The notes beneath the pieces were generated by a model, which worked only from the letters and a program-made list of their open reading frames with translations, was not told the origin of the DNA and did not search any database. From assembly GCA_963765295.1 (NCBI GenBank), contig CAVXVO010000004.1, positions 496,001 to 560,000 of the forward strand: a stretch of DNA of 64,000 nucleotides, in the 5' to 3' direction. Source of the stretch: PALSA-612 sp963765295. Lineage in GTDB: Bacteria > Actinomycetota > Thermoleophilia > Gaiellales > Gaiellaceae. The translations under genes and the position numbers were made by a program. The first letter of the stretch is position 1. Each line of letters begins with the position of its first letter. Positions 29,725 through 37,700 of the stretch are shown piece after piece.

Positions 29725-31809
29725 GTGGAACGCGCGACGCTCGAGATCCAGGGCATGACCTGCGCCTCGTGCGCGGCCGGGATCGAGAAGTGCCTCGGGA
29801 CGCTCGACGGCGTCGAGGAGTGCTCGGTCAACTTCGCCACGCACACGGCTTCGGTCGCCTTCGACCCCGATCGGGTCGACACCGACGGGCTCGTGGCCGC
29901 CGTCGAGGACGTGGGGTACGGCGCCTCGCTCCCGGGCGAGCACACGCACATACACGACCACGGCCCCGACGCCCGCCTGCTCGTCGCCACGGCGGCGCTG
30001 ACGCTGCCGCTCGCGCTCGTCGCGATGGTGCCGGCGTTCCACTTCGCCGGCTGGGAATGGCTCGCGTTCGCGCTCGCGACGCCGATCGTCTTCGTCGGCG
30101 GCATGCCTTTCCACCGCGTGGCGATCGCGCAGGCGCGGCACCGCCGGGCGACGATGGACACGCTGATCTCGATCGGCACGCTCGCGGCCTGGGGCTGGTC
30201 GACCGTGGTGCTGTTCGCCTCACTCGGCGCGGACACGTACTTCGAGGTCGCGGGTGTGGTCACGACGCTGATCCTGCTCGGGCGCTACCTCGAGTCGCGT
30301 GCCACGCAACGCGCCGGCGACGCGCTGCGCGCGCTGCTCGAGCTCGGCGCGCGCGAGGCGAGTGTGCTGCGCGACGGCGTCGAGGTGCCCGTTCCGGTCG
30401 ACCAGCTCCAGGTCGGCGACGTCTTCGTCGTCCGGCCGGGCGAGAAGATCGCCACCGACGGCGTCGTCGTCGAGGGCCGCTCGTCGGTCGACCGGTCGAT
30501 GCTCACCGGCGAGCCCGTCCCCGTCGACACCGCGCCCGGGGACGACGTCGTAGGCGCGACGATCAACGTGGACGGACGGCTCGTCGTGCGCGCCACGCGC
30601 GTCGGCGCCGAGACCGCCGTCGCCCGGATCGCGCAGATGGTCGCCGACGCACAGGCAGGGAAGGCGAGCGTGCAGCGGCTCGCCGACCGCGTCTCGGCGG
30701 TGTTCGTGCCGATCGTGATCGGCATCTCGCTCGCGACGCTCGCCGGCTGGCTCGCCGTGACGGGCGACGCGTCGGCCGCGTTCACGGCCGCCGTGTCGGT
30801 GCTGATCATCGCCTGCCCGTGCGCGCTCGGACTCGCGACGCCGGTCGCGCTCATGGCCGGCACCGGCCGCGGCGCACAGCTCGGCATCCTCGTCCGCGGG
30901 CCCGAGGTGCTCGAGCAGACGCGCAAGATCACGACGGTCGTGCTCGACAAGACCGGCACCGTCACGGAGGGGCGGATGGTGCTGACGGAGGTGCGGACGA
31001 TGAACGGCGCCAGCCGCGAGGACGTGCTGCGACTGGCCGGGGCGCTCGAGGACGCGAGCGAGCATCCGATCGGACGCGCGGTCGCCGCCGCAGCCCATGC
31101 CGAGGTCGGCGCGCTCCCACCCGTCGAGGCGTTCCTGAGCCGCGCGGGCGTCGGCGTCTCGGGACGCGTCGAGGGGCACGAGGTCGAGGTCGGGCGCTCG
31201 AACGGCCGGCTCGTCGTCGGCTGGGACGGCGAGGCCCGGGCCGAGCTCGTCGTCGAGGACACGGTCAAGCCGTCGAGCGCCGAGGCGATCCGCGAGCTGC
31301 AGCGGCTCGGCCTGACCCCGGTGCTGCTGACCGGCGACGCCGAGGAGACCGCGCGCCGGATCGCCGGCGAGGTCGGGATCGAGCGCGTGATCGCCGAGGC
31401 GCTGCCGGCCGACAAGCTCGCCGAGATCGCGCGCCTGCAGGCCGCCGGCGAGGTCGTCGCGATGGTCGGCGACGGCGTCAACGACGCCCCGGCGCTCGCG
31501 CAGGCCGACCTCGGCATCGCGATCGGCACCGGCACCGACGTGGCTGTCGAGGCGAGCGACCTGACCCTCGTTTCCGGCGACCTACGCGCGGCGGCCGACG
31601 CGATCCGGCTTGCGCGGCGCACGCTGCGCACGATCGAGGGCAACCTCTTCTGGGCCTTCGCCTACAACGTGGCCGCGATCCCGCTCGCGGTCGCCGGCCT
31701 GCTCAACCCGATCGTGGCGGCGGCGGCCATGGCCGGATCGAGCCTGTTCGTGGTCGGCAACTCGCTCCGGCTCAAGCGCTTCCGGAGCCGACGGGAGGAG
31801 ACGCGATGA
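29725..31809 (+). CDS. copA: Copper-translocating P-type ATPase
   Basis: A 694-residue PIB-type ATPase exporting Cu(I). The N-terminal HMA domain carries GMTCASC (Cys13, Cys16); a His-rich stretch HTHIHDHG follows near residue 73. The ion path motif CPCALGLATP (CPC 364-366), the phosphorylated Asp408 in DKTGTVTEG, the actuator LTGEPVP and the hinge GDGVNDAPALAQADLG are all intact. Eight membrane helices are expected. It is preceded by a CsoR-type operator and followed, with a four-base overlap, by csoR, making a copper-responsive efflux operon. Confidence 0.95.
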   Translation: MERATLEIQGMTCASCAAGIEKCLGTLDGVEECSVNFATHTASVAFDPDRVDTDGLVAAVEDVGYGASLPGEHTHIHDHGPDARLLVATAALTLPLALVAMVPAFHFAGWEWLAFALATPIVFVGGMPFHRVAIAQARHRRATMDTLISIGTLAAWGWSTVVLFASLGADTYFEVAGVVTTLILLGRYLESRATQRAGDALRALLELGAREASVLRDGVEVPVPVDQLQVGDVFVVRPGEKIATDGVVVEGRSSVDRSMLTGEPVPVDTAPGDDVVGATINVDGRLVVRATRVGAETAVARIAQMVADAQAGKASVQRLADRVSAVFVPIVIGISLATLAGWLAVTGDASAAFTAAVSVLIIACPCALGLATPVALMAGTGRGAQLGILVRGPEVLEQTRKITTVVLDKTGTVTEGRMVLTEVRTMNGASREDVLRLAGALEDASEHPIGRAVAAAAHAEVGALPPVEAFLSRAGVGVSGRVEGHEVEVGRSNGRLVVGWDGEARAELVVEDTVKPSSAEAIRELQRLGLTPVLLTGDAEETARRIAGEVGIERVIAEALPADKLAEIARLQAAGEVVAMVGDGVNDAPALAQADLGIAIGTGTDVAVEASDLTLVSGDLRAAADAIRLARRTLRTIEGNLFWAFAYNVAAIPLAVAGLLNPIVAAAAMAGSSLFVVGNSLRLKRFRSRREETR

Positions 31810-32096
31810 CCCACGGCTACGCGGAGAACAAGGACGCGATCGTCAAGCGCCTGCACCGGATCGAGGGCCAGGTCCGCGGCATCGAGCGCATGGTCGACGA
31901 GGACCGCTACTGCATCGACATCCTGACGCAGCTCGGCGCCGTCACGACCGCCCTCGACAGCCTCGCGTTCCGGATCCTCGACGACCACGTCCAGCATTGC
32001 GTGGCCGGTGCGCTCGCCTCGGGCGACGCCGCCGAGGCGGACGCAAAGAGCAAAGAGCTGCTCGCCGCGGTGCACCGCTTCGCCAGAACTCGCTGA
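31806..32096 (+). CDS. csoR: Copper-sensing transcriptional repressor CsoR
   Basis: A 96-residue all-helical DUF156-family repressor. The Cu(I) ligands of CsoR are present as Cys36 (RYCIDI), His61 and Cys65 (DHVQHC), and the family motif RLHRIEGQVRGIERM begins at residue 15. Copper binding releases it from DNA. ATG at 31806 overlaps the copA stop (ATGA). The palindrome at 29699 is the likely operator, giving negative autoregulation. Confidence 0.94.
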   Translation: MTHGYAENKDAIVKRLHRIEGQVRGIERMVDEDRYCIDILTQLGAVTTALDSLAFRILDDHVQHCVAGALASGDAAEADAKSKELLAAVHRFARTR

Positions 32097-32232
32097 GTGA
32101 CGCGACGTTCCCTCCGTCGGGGGATATCGAAGGGGAAGCAATCGTCTCAAGCTCAGAGCATGACCGCGCGCCTCAGAAGAGGGCATTCGACCGGCGAGCG
32201 GCGCCCGGCGACCCGATCCTGGGCAGCCGGCT

Positions 32233-32394
32233 AGCGGGAGGGGGCGCGGACTGCGGCCCCGCGCTTCCTCCCCGCTCTGCTGCACGACGCTCCAGGCGGC
32301 CGGAACCGATCGGGTTCCGGTCGCTTCGTCGTTCCCCTGAGCTGGTTCCGCGCGCTCAGTTCCAGGCCGGTCTCCTGTGCCGGGTTGGAGACCG
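32233..32394 (+). ncRNA. Array of four strong hairpins, possible structured RNA
   Basis: The 329-base gap between csoR and the CBS gene contains, in order: a 17-pair stem with one bulge (32233-32276; AGCGGG...CCCGCT), an 8-pair perfect stem CCGGAACC/GGTTCCGG with a 5-base loop (32300-32320, extendable by three pairs), CTGAGC/GCTCAG (32337-32359) and CGGTCTCC/GGAGACCG (32368-32394). No ORF with plausible coding features covers it. It may be a 3' structure of the copA-csoR message, a leader of the CBS gene or an independent RNA; strand is a guess. I do not recognise a known riboswitch class. Confidence 0.5.
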
Positions 32395-32413
32395 ATCATC
32401 GGTGCTCGCCGCG

Positions 32414-32419
32414 AATACT
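32414..32419 (+). promoter_or_regulatory. Putative -10 box of the CBS-domain gene
   Basis: AATACT followed by six bases and ATG at 32426. If used, the transcript is leaderless and the hairpins upstream are not part of it. Confidence 0.35.
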
Positions 32420-32425
32420 CAAAGG

Positions 32426-32842
32426 ATGATTAGCCCATCCTTCGGCGAGTACGATCCCGGCGTGGCCCCCGAGAGCGAACGCGTGACGGACGTGATGCTG
32501 AGCCGTCCGAAGACCCTGTCCTCGAGCGCGACGGTCGGGGACGTCCGCGAGTTCTTCCGAAACCCGCACGTCATGACGGCGCTACTCGTCGACGACGGAG
32601 ACTTCCGGGGCGCAATCGACCGCGGAGCCCTGCCGGACGATGCCGCCGACGACTCGAGCGCGCTCGGCTACGCCGCGCGCGACGTACCGACGATCTCACC
32701 GGACGCAGGGGTCGAGGACGCTCTCGCCGCGCTTCGCGGGGTCGAGTCCAGACGCCTCGTCGTCCTCGACACGGACGGAGCCAGGCTCCTCGGGCTCGTC
32801 TGCCTGAACACCACCGGCACCCGGTTCTGCACGAAACCATGA
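32426..32842 (+). CDS. CBS-domain protein
   Basis: A 138-residue protein made of a CBS-domain pair: VTDVMLSRPKTLSSSATVGDV for the first motif and ARDVPTISPDAGVEDALAAL with SRRLVVLDTDGARLLGLV for the second. CBS pairs bind adenine nucleotides and act as small regulatory modules, here with no attached effector domain. ATG at 32426 is preceded by an AATACT box; GTG at 32462 is an alternative. It converges with the molybdate operon. The partner protein is unknown. Confidence 0.7.
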   Translation: MISPSFGEYDPGVAPESERVTDVMLSRPKTLSSSATVGDVREFFRNPHVMTALLVDDGDFRGAIDRGALPDDAADDSSALGYAARDVPTISPDAGVEDALAALRGVESRRLVVLDTDGARLLGLVCLNTTGTRFCTKP

Positions 32843-32901
32843 ACATCCGCACAGCGCGTCCGGTCGCGGGCAACGCAGCGTGAGGGACCGCCGCGGTCGG
32901 C

Positions 32902-33933
32902 TCAGCGGGTCGGGATCAGGCGGGTGCCTGCAGCCTTGAACGACGCCGAGACGCGCTGCCCCGCACGAAGCTGCAGTCGCTCCGCCGACGACGCCGTCAC
33001 CTCGGCCACGAGAGGGCCCAACCCCACCCGCACGCGGTTCGCGACCGGGACGAGCGACGTGATCTCCGCCCAGATGTGGTTGAGCGCCGATTCCGAGACG
33101 GGCTCGAGCGCGATCGAGACCTCCCACGGGTAGATGACCGCGGTCACGTCGCCTTCGACCTCGTCGGTCGAGTAGATCCGCTCCCCGCTCGCGAGCGTCA
33201 CCTCGGCGAGGCCGTTCGAGCCTCGGCGGGCGACCCCGCGGAGCAGGTTGGCGCCGCCGAGGCTGGCGACGAACGAGTCGGCCGGAAAGGCCACGAGCTC
33301 GGCGGGGGCCGCGAGCTGGACGAGCCGGCCGTCGACGATGACCCCCACACGGTCGGCGAGCGTCGACGCGTCCTCGAAGTCGTGGGTGACGAGCAACGTG
33401 GGCAGGCCGCACTCGCCGAGGAGCTCGTGGAGCTCTCCGCGCACGCTGGTCCGGGTGTGCGCGTCGAGGGCCGACAGGGGCTCGTCGAGGAGCAGGACGG
33501 CCGGGTCGCGTGCAAGGGCACGGGCGAGCGCCACGCGTTGCCGCTCGCCTCCCGACAGGTGCGCGGGCCGGACAGCTGCGAGATGGCCGATCCGAAAGCG
33601 TTCGAGAAGATCGTCGACATCGCCACCACCCCCGAAGGCGACGTTGCGCCGGACGTCGAGATGGGGAAAGAGCGCGTACTCCTGGAAGACCAGGCCAACC
33701 GACCGCTCTTCGGGCGGCAGGCACACGCCCGTCTCGCTGTCGAACCAGCTCCGGTCGCCGCAGCTGATACGGCCGCGCTCGGGCCGTGCAAGCCCGGCGA
33801 TCGTCCGGAGGACACTCGTCTTGCCCGCGCCCGAGGGGCCGACGAGCGCGACGGTCTCCGTCCCGACCTCGAGCGCTAGCTCGAGGGTGAACGAACGTAG
33901 AGGAAGGGAGATGTCGAGCTGGAGCGCGTCCAT
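32902..33933 (-). CDS. modC: Molybdate ABC transporter ATP-binding protein
   Basis: A 343-residue ATPase: Walker A GPSGAGKTS near residue 33, Q-loop VFQEYALFPHLDVRRNV, signature LSGGERQRVALARALA, Walker B LLLDEPLSALD and H-loop VTHDFEDA. A C-terminal TOBE/Mop-like domain (VPVANRVRVGLGPLVAEVTASSAERLQ) near residues 295-335 binds oxyanion in ModC. It energises molybdate uptake for molybdenum cofactor, which the FdhA in this window needs. Its ATG at 33933 lies 58 bases inside the modB gene. Confidence 0.9.
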   Translation of the reverse strand: MDALQLDISLPLRSFTLELALEVGTETVALVGPSGAGKTSVLRTIAGLARPERGRISCGDRSWFDSETGVCLPPEERSVGLVFQEYALFPHLDVRRNVAFGGGGDVDDLLERFRIGHLAAVRPAHLSGGERQRVALARALARDPAVLLLDEPLSALDAHTRTSVRGELHELLGECGLPTLLVTHDFEDASTLADRVGVIVDGRLVQLAAPAELVAFPADSFVASLGGANLLRGVARRGSNGLAEVTLASGERIYSTDEVEGDVTAVIYPWEVSIALEPVSESALNHIWAEITSLVPVANRVRVGLGPLVAEVTASSAERLQLRAGQRVSASFKAAGTRLIPTR

Positions 33934-34706
33934 GCGGGGCGAACCTTGACTGCCAGCAGGATCATGGCGCTGATGAGCACGAGCAGGGCGCTGATCGTCA
34001 GGGCGATGTCGAAGTTGACGTCGAACTCGGCGTAGATCGCGAGCGGCAGTGTCTGCGTGACGCCCTGGAAGCTGCCGGCGAACATGATCGTCGCTCCGAA
34101 CTCGCCGATGCCGCGGGCGAACGCGAGCGCCGCGCCGGCGCCGAGGCCGCCGAGCGCGAGCGGCAACGCGACGCGGAAGAACACGCGGGCCGGCGACGCC
34201 CCGAGCGTACGCGCGGCGTCGACCAGATTCTGGTCGAGCCCCTCGAACGCGGCGATTCCCTGCCGCAGATAGAACGGGCTGGCGACGAAGACGATGGCCA
34301 TGACCACCGCAACCTGCGTGAACGGGATCTCGAGCCCGAGCCAGCCGATCGGGGTCCCGAGCAACCCGACCCGTCCGAACGCGGCGAGCAATCCGATGCC
34401 GGCGACCGCGGGGGGCAGGACGAGCGGCAGCTCGGCGAGCGTCAGCGCGAAGCTCCGCCCACGGAACCGCCGCCTGCCGATCAGGTAGGCGGTCGGGGTC
34501 CCGATCAGCAGGATCAGCGCCATCGCGATCGCGTTCGTCTTCAGGGTGACGACGAGCGCGTCGGTCACGACCGGATCGCCGAGCTGGCTGATCAGCGTGC
34601 CCGGCGGGACGCGCAGGAAGATCGCGAGCAACGGCAGCAGCAGAAACAGCGCCGCGATCCCCGCGGCGAGGAAGAGCCCGAAGCTGAACAGCCGCCTGCT
34701 GAGCGT
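33876..34706 (-). CDS. modB: Molybdate ABC transporter permease, start unresolved
   Basis: A permease of about 270 residues with five to six helices and the EAA loop DAARTLGASPARVFFRVALPLA that docks on ModC. The coding frame clearly begins around LSRRLFSFGLFLAAG but no ATG, GTG or TTG lies in frame between the modA stop and the first helix. ACG at 34706, placed after AGGAAG, and CTG at 34691 are the candidates; I give the longer extent. A base error is also possible. Its 3' end overlaps modC by 58 bases, so expression is coupled. Confidence 0.82.
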   Translation of the reverse strand, partial: TLSRRLFSFGLFLAAGIAALFLLLPLLAIFLRVPPGTLISQLGDPVVTDALVVTLKTNAIAMALILLIGTPTAYLIGRRRFRGRSFALTLAELPLVLPPAVAGIGLLAAFGRVGLLGTPIGWLGLEIPFTQVAVVMAIVFVASPFYLRQGIAAFEGLDQNLVDAARTLGASPARVFFRVALPLALGGLGAGAALAFARGIGEFGATIMFAGSFQGVTQTLPLAIYAEFDVNFDIALTISALLVLISAMILLAVKVRPAWTRSSSTSPFLYVRSPSS

Positions 34707-34711
34707 CGGAG

Positions 34712-35494
34712 CTACTTCCTGACCGTCCCCTTGGGGCCACCGAAACCGGCCGCGAGCAGGAGCTTCTGCCCCTGCTTCGACAGCACCTTGGCGATGAACA
34801 CCGCCGCGGCCGACCGGTTCGAGGAGCTCTTGAGGACGGCGATCTCGTACTTGACGTGCGGCTGCGCCCAGCCGGGAAGGAAGAGCGTCTTCACCTTCCC
34901 CGGCACCGTCTTGGCATCCGTGATGTAGACGAAGCCGGCATCGGCCTCGCCCAGCGACACCTTGGTCAGGATGTCTCGCACGTTCTGCTCGTTCGAGACG
35001 ACGTTGGAGAGAACGCATTGCAGACCCAGGTTGGTCAGGATCTGCCGCGTGTAGGAGCCGATCGGCACTGACTTGTCGCCGATGTCGACCTTGACGCCCG
35101 ACTTGCAGAGGTCGTACACCTTCGTGATCCCTGCAGGATTGGACGTCGGCGTGATCAGCACCAGCCGGTTGGTCGCGAACACGACCGGCTTCAGGACGAG
35201 CCCCTTCTGGAAGAGCTGCTCCGGGTACTTGGGACTCGCCGCCGCGAACACGTCTGCAGGAGCGCCCTGCTGGATCTGTGCCGCCAGCACGTCCGAGCCG
35301 CCGAACGAGTACTTGTTCGCCGAGTCGATCCGCGGGAACACGTTCGTCAGCGAGGACGCGGCGAGCACGGTCAGGCCCGCCGTCGTCTTGCCCGACCGGG
35401 CTGGGCCGGCGCTCGCGGCACCGGCAAAGGCAGCGACGACCGCGAGCACGATCAGAGCAGCGATGTGCAGCCGCCACCGGACTGGGCTTCTCAC
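34712..35494 (-). CDS. modA: Molybdate-binding periplasmic-type protein
   Basis: A 260-residue exported solute-binding protein. A signal peptide spans about residues 1-28 (IAALIVLAVVAAFAGAASAG). The mature protein has the ModA pattern LTVLAASSLTNVFPRID, GGSDVLAAQIQQGAPADVFAAAS and EADAGFVYITDAKTV. No lipobox cysteine is visible, so anchoring is unclear. It captures molybdate outside the membrane for ModBC. The start has a strong GGAGGAGGGGG ribosome binding site. It lies 21 bases after the modE-like gene. Confidence 0.9.
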   Translation of the reverse strand: MRSPVRWRLHIAALIVLAVVAAFAGAASAGPARSGKTTAGLTVLAASSLTNVFPRIDSANKYSFGGSDVLAAQIQQGAPADVFAAASPKYPEQLFQKGLVLKPVVFATNRLVLITPTSNPAGITKVYDLCKSGVKVDIGDKSVPIGSYTRQILTNLGLQCVLSNVVSNEQNVRDILTKVSLGEADAGFVYITDAKTVPGKVKTLFLPGWAQPHVKYEIAVLKSSSNRSAAAVFIAKVLSKQGQKLLLAAGFGGPKGTVRK

Positions 35495-35515
35495 GTCGAC
35501 CCCCTCCTCCGGAGG

Positions 35516-35893
35516 CTAGCGCCGGACCATGACCGAGGTCGCCTTGACGACCGCGGTCGCATCCATCCCCGGGCGGAGCCCGAGCTCTTCCAGTGATTCG
35601 CGCGTGATGATCGACACGACGCGGGCGGGCTCGGTGACGTCGATGTCGACCTGGGCGAGCAGCCCGTCGACCTTGATCTCGCGGACGATGCCGCGGAACC
35701 GGTTCCGCGCGCTGAGCGTTCCGTCGCCCTGGGAGCCGCGGAGGCGTTCGATCTCGGCCGCAGCGACAATGCGACGGTTGCCACGGTCGCGGCTCGTCTC
35801 GATGCGGCCGTCCCGGTCCCAGCGCCGGATCGTGTCGATGCTGACGCCGAGGGCACGGGCAGCTTCGCCGATCGTGAAGTGCTGCTTAGGCAC
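35516..35893 (-). CDS. MerR-like HTH plus TOBE molybdate regulator
   Basis: A 125-residue protein. Residues 5-50 are a MerR/excisionase-type helix-turn-helix (FTIGEAARALGVSIDTIRRWDRDGRIE), residues 60-125 a single TOBE/Mop domain (ARNRFRGIVREIKVDGLLAQVDI) that binds molybdate. This short architecture plays the ModE role in many Actinomycetota. Leading the modABC genes, it probably represses them when molybdate is plentiful. The GTG at 35893 lies inside a 13-bp palindrome, a probable autoregulatory operator, and seven bases after a TACGGT box. Confidence 0.85.
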   Translation of the reverse strand: MPKQHFTIGEAARALGVSIDTIRRWDRDGRIETSRDRGNRRIVAAAEIERLRGSQGDGTLSARNRFRGIVREIKVDGLLAQVDIDVTEPARVVSIITRESLEELGLRPGMDATAVVKATSVMVRR

Positions 35894-35899
35894 TGCCTA
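35887..35899. promoter_or_regulatory. 13-bp palindrome over the modE-like start codon
   Basis: TAGGCACTGCCTA is a perfect odd-centred palindrome covering the GTG start and the region just after the putative -10 box (TACGGT on the minus strand, 35901-35906). Binding here would block a leaderless promoter. Confidence 0.55.
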
Positions 35900-35924
35900 G
35901 ACCGTAGCACTCCGGTCGGCGTCC

Positions 35925-36524
35925 TCACGAGATGAACGGATCGAGGGCGGCGGAGCCCTCCTCGACGGTGAGCGGAACCGGGAACGACATGCCGATCGGC
36001 TTGTCCAGTACGACTCCGGAGAACAGGCTCAGATGCTCCGCCTGGCTGGCAGCGATCCGCGCGAAGACGCCGCGCGTGCCGGCATCCTGAAGCGACGCGA
36101 CACCGCCCAGGTAGATGCCCAGGAACGCCGTCTCGAGCTGTATGCCGAGCTGGGCCGTGCTCTTTCTGCTCGCGAACGCCTTGGCAGGGAAGGTGAAGTC
36201 GAAATCCGAGGCCTGCCCCGGCGTCTGGCCGGCCCCGCTGAGGAACTTGGCCGTCGCCGTGTAGTGCTCGCCCTCGTTGAAGAGCGCGCGACCGAGAGAG
36301 CGCGCCTCCGCCTGGTCGAAGACTTTCGCGGCGAGAGCCTGCGTGTAGAACTCCGCGCCGAGCAACTCGGCCGCCAGCGCCAGGGTGACGACGGGAATGT
36401 CCGCCGGGCCGATGCCCGCAGCCGCCGTCGGTGCATCCGCCGCGAGCACGCCCCCGCCCACCGCGAGTGCGACGCCGCCTGCCGCTGTCCGGCTGAGCAG
36501 TTGAGCCCGGGTCAGCCCCGTCAC
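35925..36524 (-). CDS. Exported ferritin-like domain protein
   Basis: A 199-residue protein with an N-terminal hydrophobic signal (AAGGVALAVGGGVLAADAPTAAAG) and a four-helix ferritin-like domain of the desiccation-related PCC13-62 group. Possible metal-binding or helix-pairing residues appear in ELLGAEFYTQAL, NEGEHYTATAKFL and SQAEHLSLFSG. Function is unproven; relatives are linked to stress tolerance. GTG at 36524 has a good AAAGGAG ribosome binding site. It follows no obvious operon. Confidence 0.78.
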   Translation of the reverse strand: MTGLTRAQLLSRTAAGGVALAVGGGVLAADAPTAAAGIGPADIPVVTLALAAELLGAEFYTQALAAKVFDQAEARSLGRALFNEGEHYTATAKFLSGAGQTPGQASDFDFTFPAKAFASRKSTAQLGIQLETAFLGIYLGGVASLQDAGTRGVFARIAASQAEHLSLFSGVVLDKPIGMSFPVPLTVEEGSAALDPFIS

Positions 36525-36586
36525 CGATCTCCTTTCGCGCAGCCTAGGTAATGCCTGGACACCAGGGCCGGATAGTAACAGACTGA

Positions 36587-37117
36587 CTACCGCGGCCGGT
36601 TGTCCGAAACGGCGTCGAGAAAGCGGAGGACAGCCCGTGTCGACTCGAGACGCCACTGGACGAGCGTCCGCTCGAAGCCGGCCAGTCGCGGCTCGCGCTC
36701 CTCGAGTGCCGCGGCCACGGGCAGCAGCAGCGCTCGCTCGGCGTCGAGCAGTGGCCCCGGGTCGAGGCCTGACCGCTCGATGAACAGAAGCTTGAGCATC
36801 AGCAGCGACCGCACATCGCGAACATGCTCCACCGGTTCGGTCAACCAGACCCGGACCCGCCGCCTACCGACCGGAGTCGCCCGGATCGACGTCCGACGCG
36901 GGCCACGCTCGCTGGGCTCGGCGGCTCCCTTCTCGATCAGCCCGCCGTCGACGAGGTCGTCGAGTGCGCGGTACACGAGCGGTCGTGAGAGCGACCACAC
37001 GCGACCGATCTCACCGTCCGGCCCGAGGGCCTTCGCCACGGCAAACCCGTGCGTCGGGCGCTCGGAGACGAGCGACAGCACGGCCCAAGCACCCGCAGCC
37101 AACGGCTTCTCGGCCAC
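36587..37117 (-). CDS. PadR-family transcriptional regulator
   Basis: A 176-residue regulator. The N-terminal winged helix (VLSLVSERPTHGFAVAKAL, then SRPLVYRALDDLVDGGLIEKG) is typical of PadR, and the C-terminal helical part (residues 95-170) forms the dimer coiled coil of the Vir-like subgroup. PadR proteins repress small-molecule efflux or detoxification genes. The target is not evident; the neighbouring ferritin-like gene is one candidate. GTG at 37117 lies six bases after a TAGGGT box on the minus strand. Confidence 0.85.
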   Translation of the reverse strand: MAEKPLAAGAWAVLSLVSERPTHGFAVAKALGPDGEIGRVWSLSRPLVYRALDDLVDGGLIEKGAAEPSERGPRRTSIRATPVGRRRVRVWLTEPVEHVRDVRSLLMLKLLFIERSGLDPGPLLDAERALLLPVAAALEEREPRLAGFERTLVQWRLESTRAVLRFLDAVSDNRPR

Positions 37118-37123
37118 GAACAG

Positions 37124-37129
37124 ACCCTA
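37124..37129 (-). promoter_or_regulatory. Putative -10 box of the PadR gene
   Basis: TAGGGT on the minus strand, six bases before the GTG at 37117; no ribosome binding site. Confidence 0.4.
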
Positions 37130-37192
37130 CTGCTCTCCGTCCCTGAAACGGGGGATGCCCAGGCCCGCCCGACTGGTCCATGCTGTGAACCG

Positions 37193-37537
37193 ATGCATAC
37201 CGCGCACCTGCCCTATCGACGCTCGGAGGACGGCCTGACTCACTATCAGGCACGGCCCGTGATCATCACCGTCGGCGGACGCCGCCGGGTCCTGACTCCG
37301 ACCGACACGCAGTTCCTGCTCGCCGAGCTCAACCGCCTGCCGCAGACGCGCTGGCCGGCGGCGCCTTCGCTCCGCGCGCGGATGCTCGTCGGGCTGTCGC
37401 GAGGCTGGCCGGTCACGCTCACGGAGGACGAGCATCCGGCGCTCCTGCGCGCCCTCGAGGGGGCACGGACGCGCCGGCCGCTGTCCGTCAGCCTCCGCGA
37501 GCTGCGCGACTCGCTCGCCCCGGCCCTGGTCGGTTAG
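37193..37537 (+). CDS. Conserved-looking hypothetical protein
   Basis: A 114-residue soluble protein beginning MHTAHLPYRRSEDGLTHYQA. It is rich in Arg and Leu and has a compact middle (GGRRRVLTPTDTQFLLAELNRL). No known domain is recognised. Good codon-position GC bias and a clean end three bases before the TPP riboswitch support it as a gene. ATG at 37193 is the first start that keeps the polar N-terminus. Confidence 0.6.
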   Translation: MHTAHLPYRRSEDGLTHYQARPVIITVGGRRRVLTPTDTQFLLAELNRLPQTRWPAAPSLRARMLVGLSRGWPVTLTEDEHPALLRALEGARTRRPLSVSLRELRDSLAPALVG

Positions 37538-37540
37538 AGT

Positions 37541-37624
37541 CTCCCGACCGGGGTGCCCCGGCCGGTCGTCCGGGGCTGAGATCACACCCGTCGAACCTGA
37601 TCCGGTTCGTACCGGCGAAGGGAG
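37541..37624 (+). promoter_or_regulatory. TPP riboswitch (THI element)
   Basis: All core parts are present: closing stem CTCCC/GGGAG, GGGGTGCC, the pyrimidine-sensing GGGGCTGAGAT, ACCC, and the pyrophosphate-sensing arm GAACCTGATCCGGTTCGTACC then GGCGAAGGGA. It begins only three bases after the preceding stop codon. Thiamine pyrophosphate should turn off the downstream leader ORF and permease. The ATG of the leader ORF is four bases after the closing stem, so TPP binding would hide the ribosome site. Confidence 0.93.
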
Positions 37625-37628
37625 GCGC

Positions 37629-37700
37629 ATGAGCGTAGGCGTGACGGAGCTCACAGGTGAGCGGAGGCGGCGGCTCTGCCGGCGCCGGGAGCGGGAATGA
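37629..37700 (+). CDS. 23-codon leader ORF between riboswitch and cytX
   Basis: The first ATG after the TPP riboswitch opens a 23-residue Arg-rich peptide (MSVGVTELTGERRRRLCRRR...). Its TGA overlaps the permease ATG (ATGA). The riboswitch therefore controls initiation of the leader, and the permease would depend on coupling. Whether the peptide itself has a role or is a gene remnant is unknown. Confidence 0.45.
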   Translation: MSVGVTELTGERRRRLCRRRERE

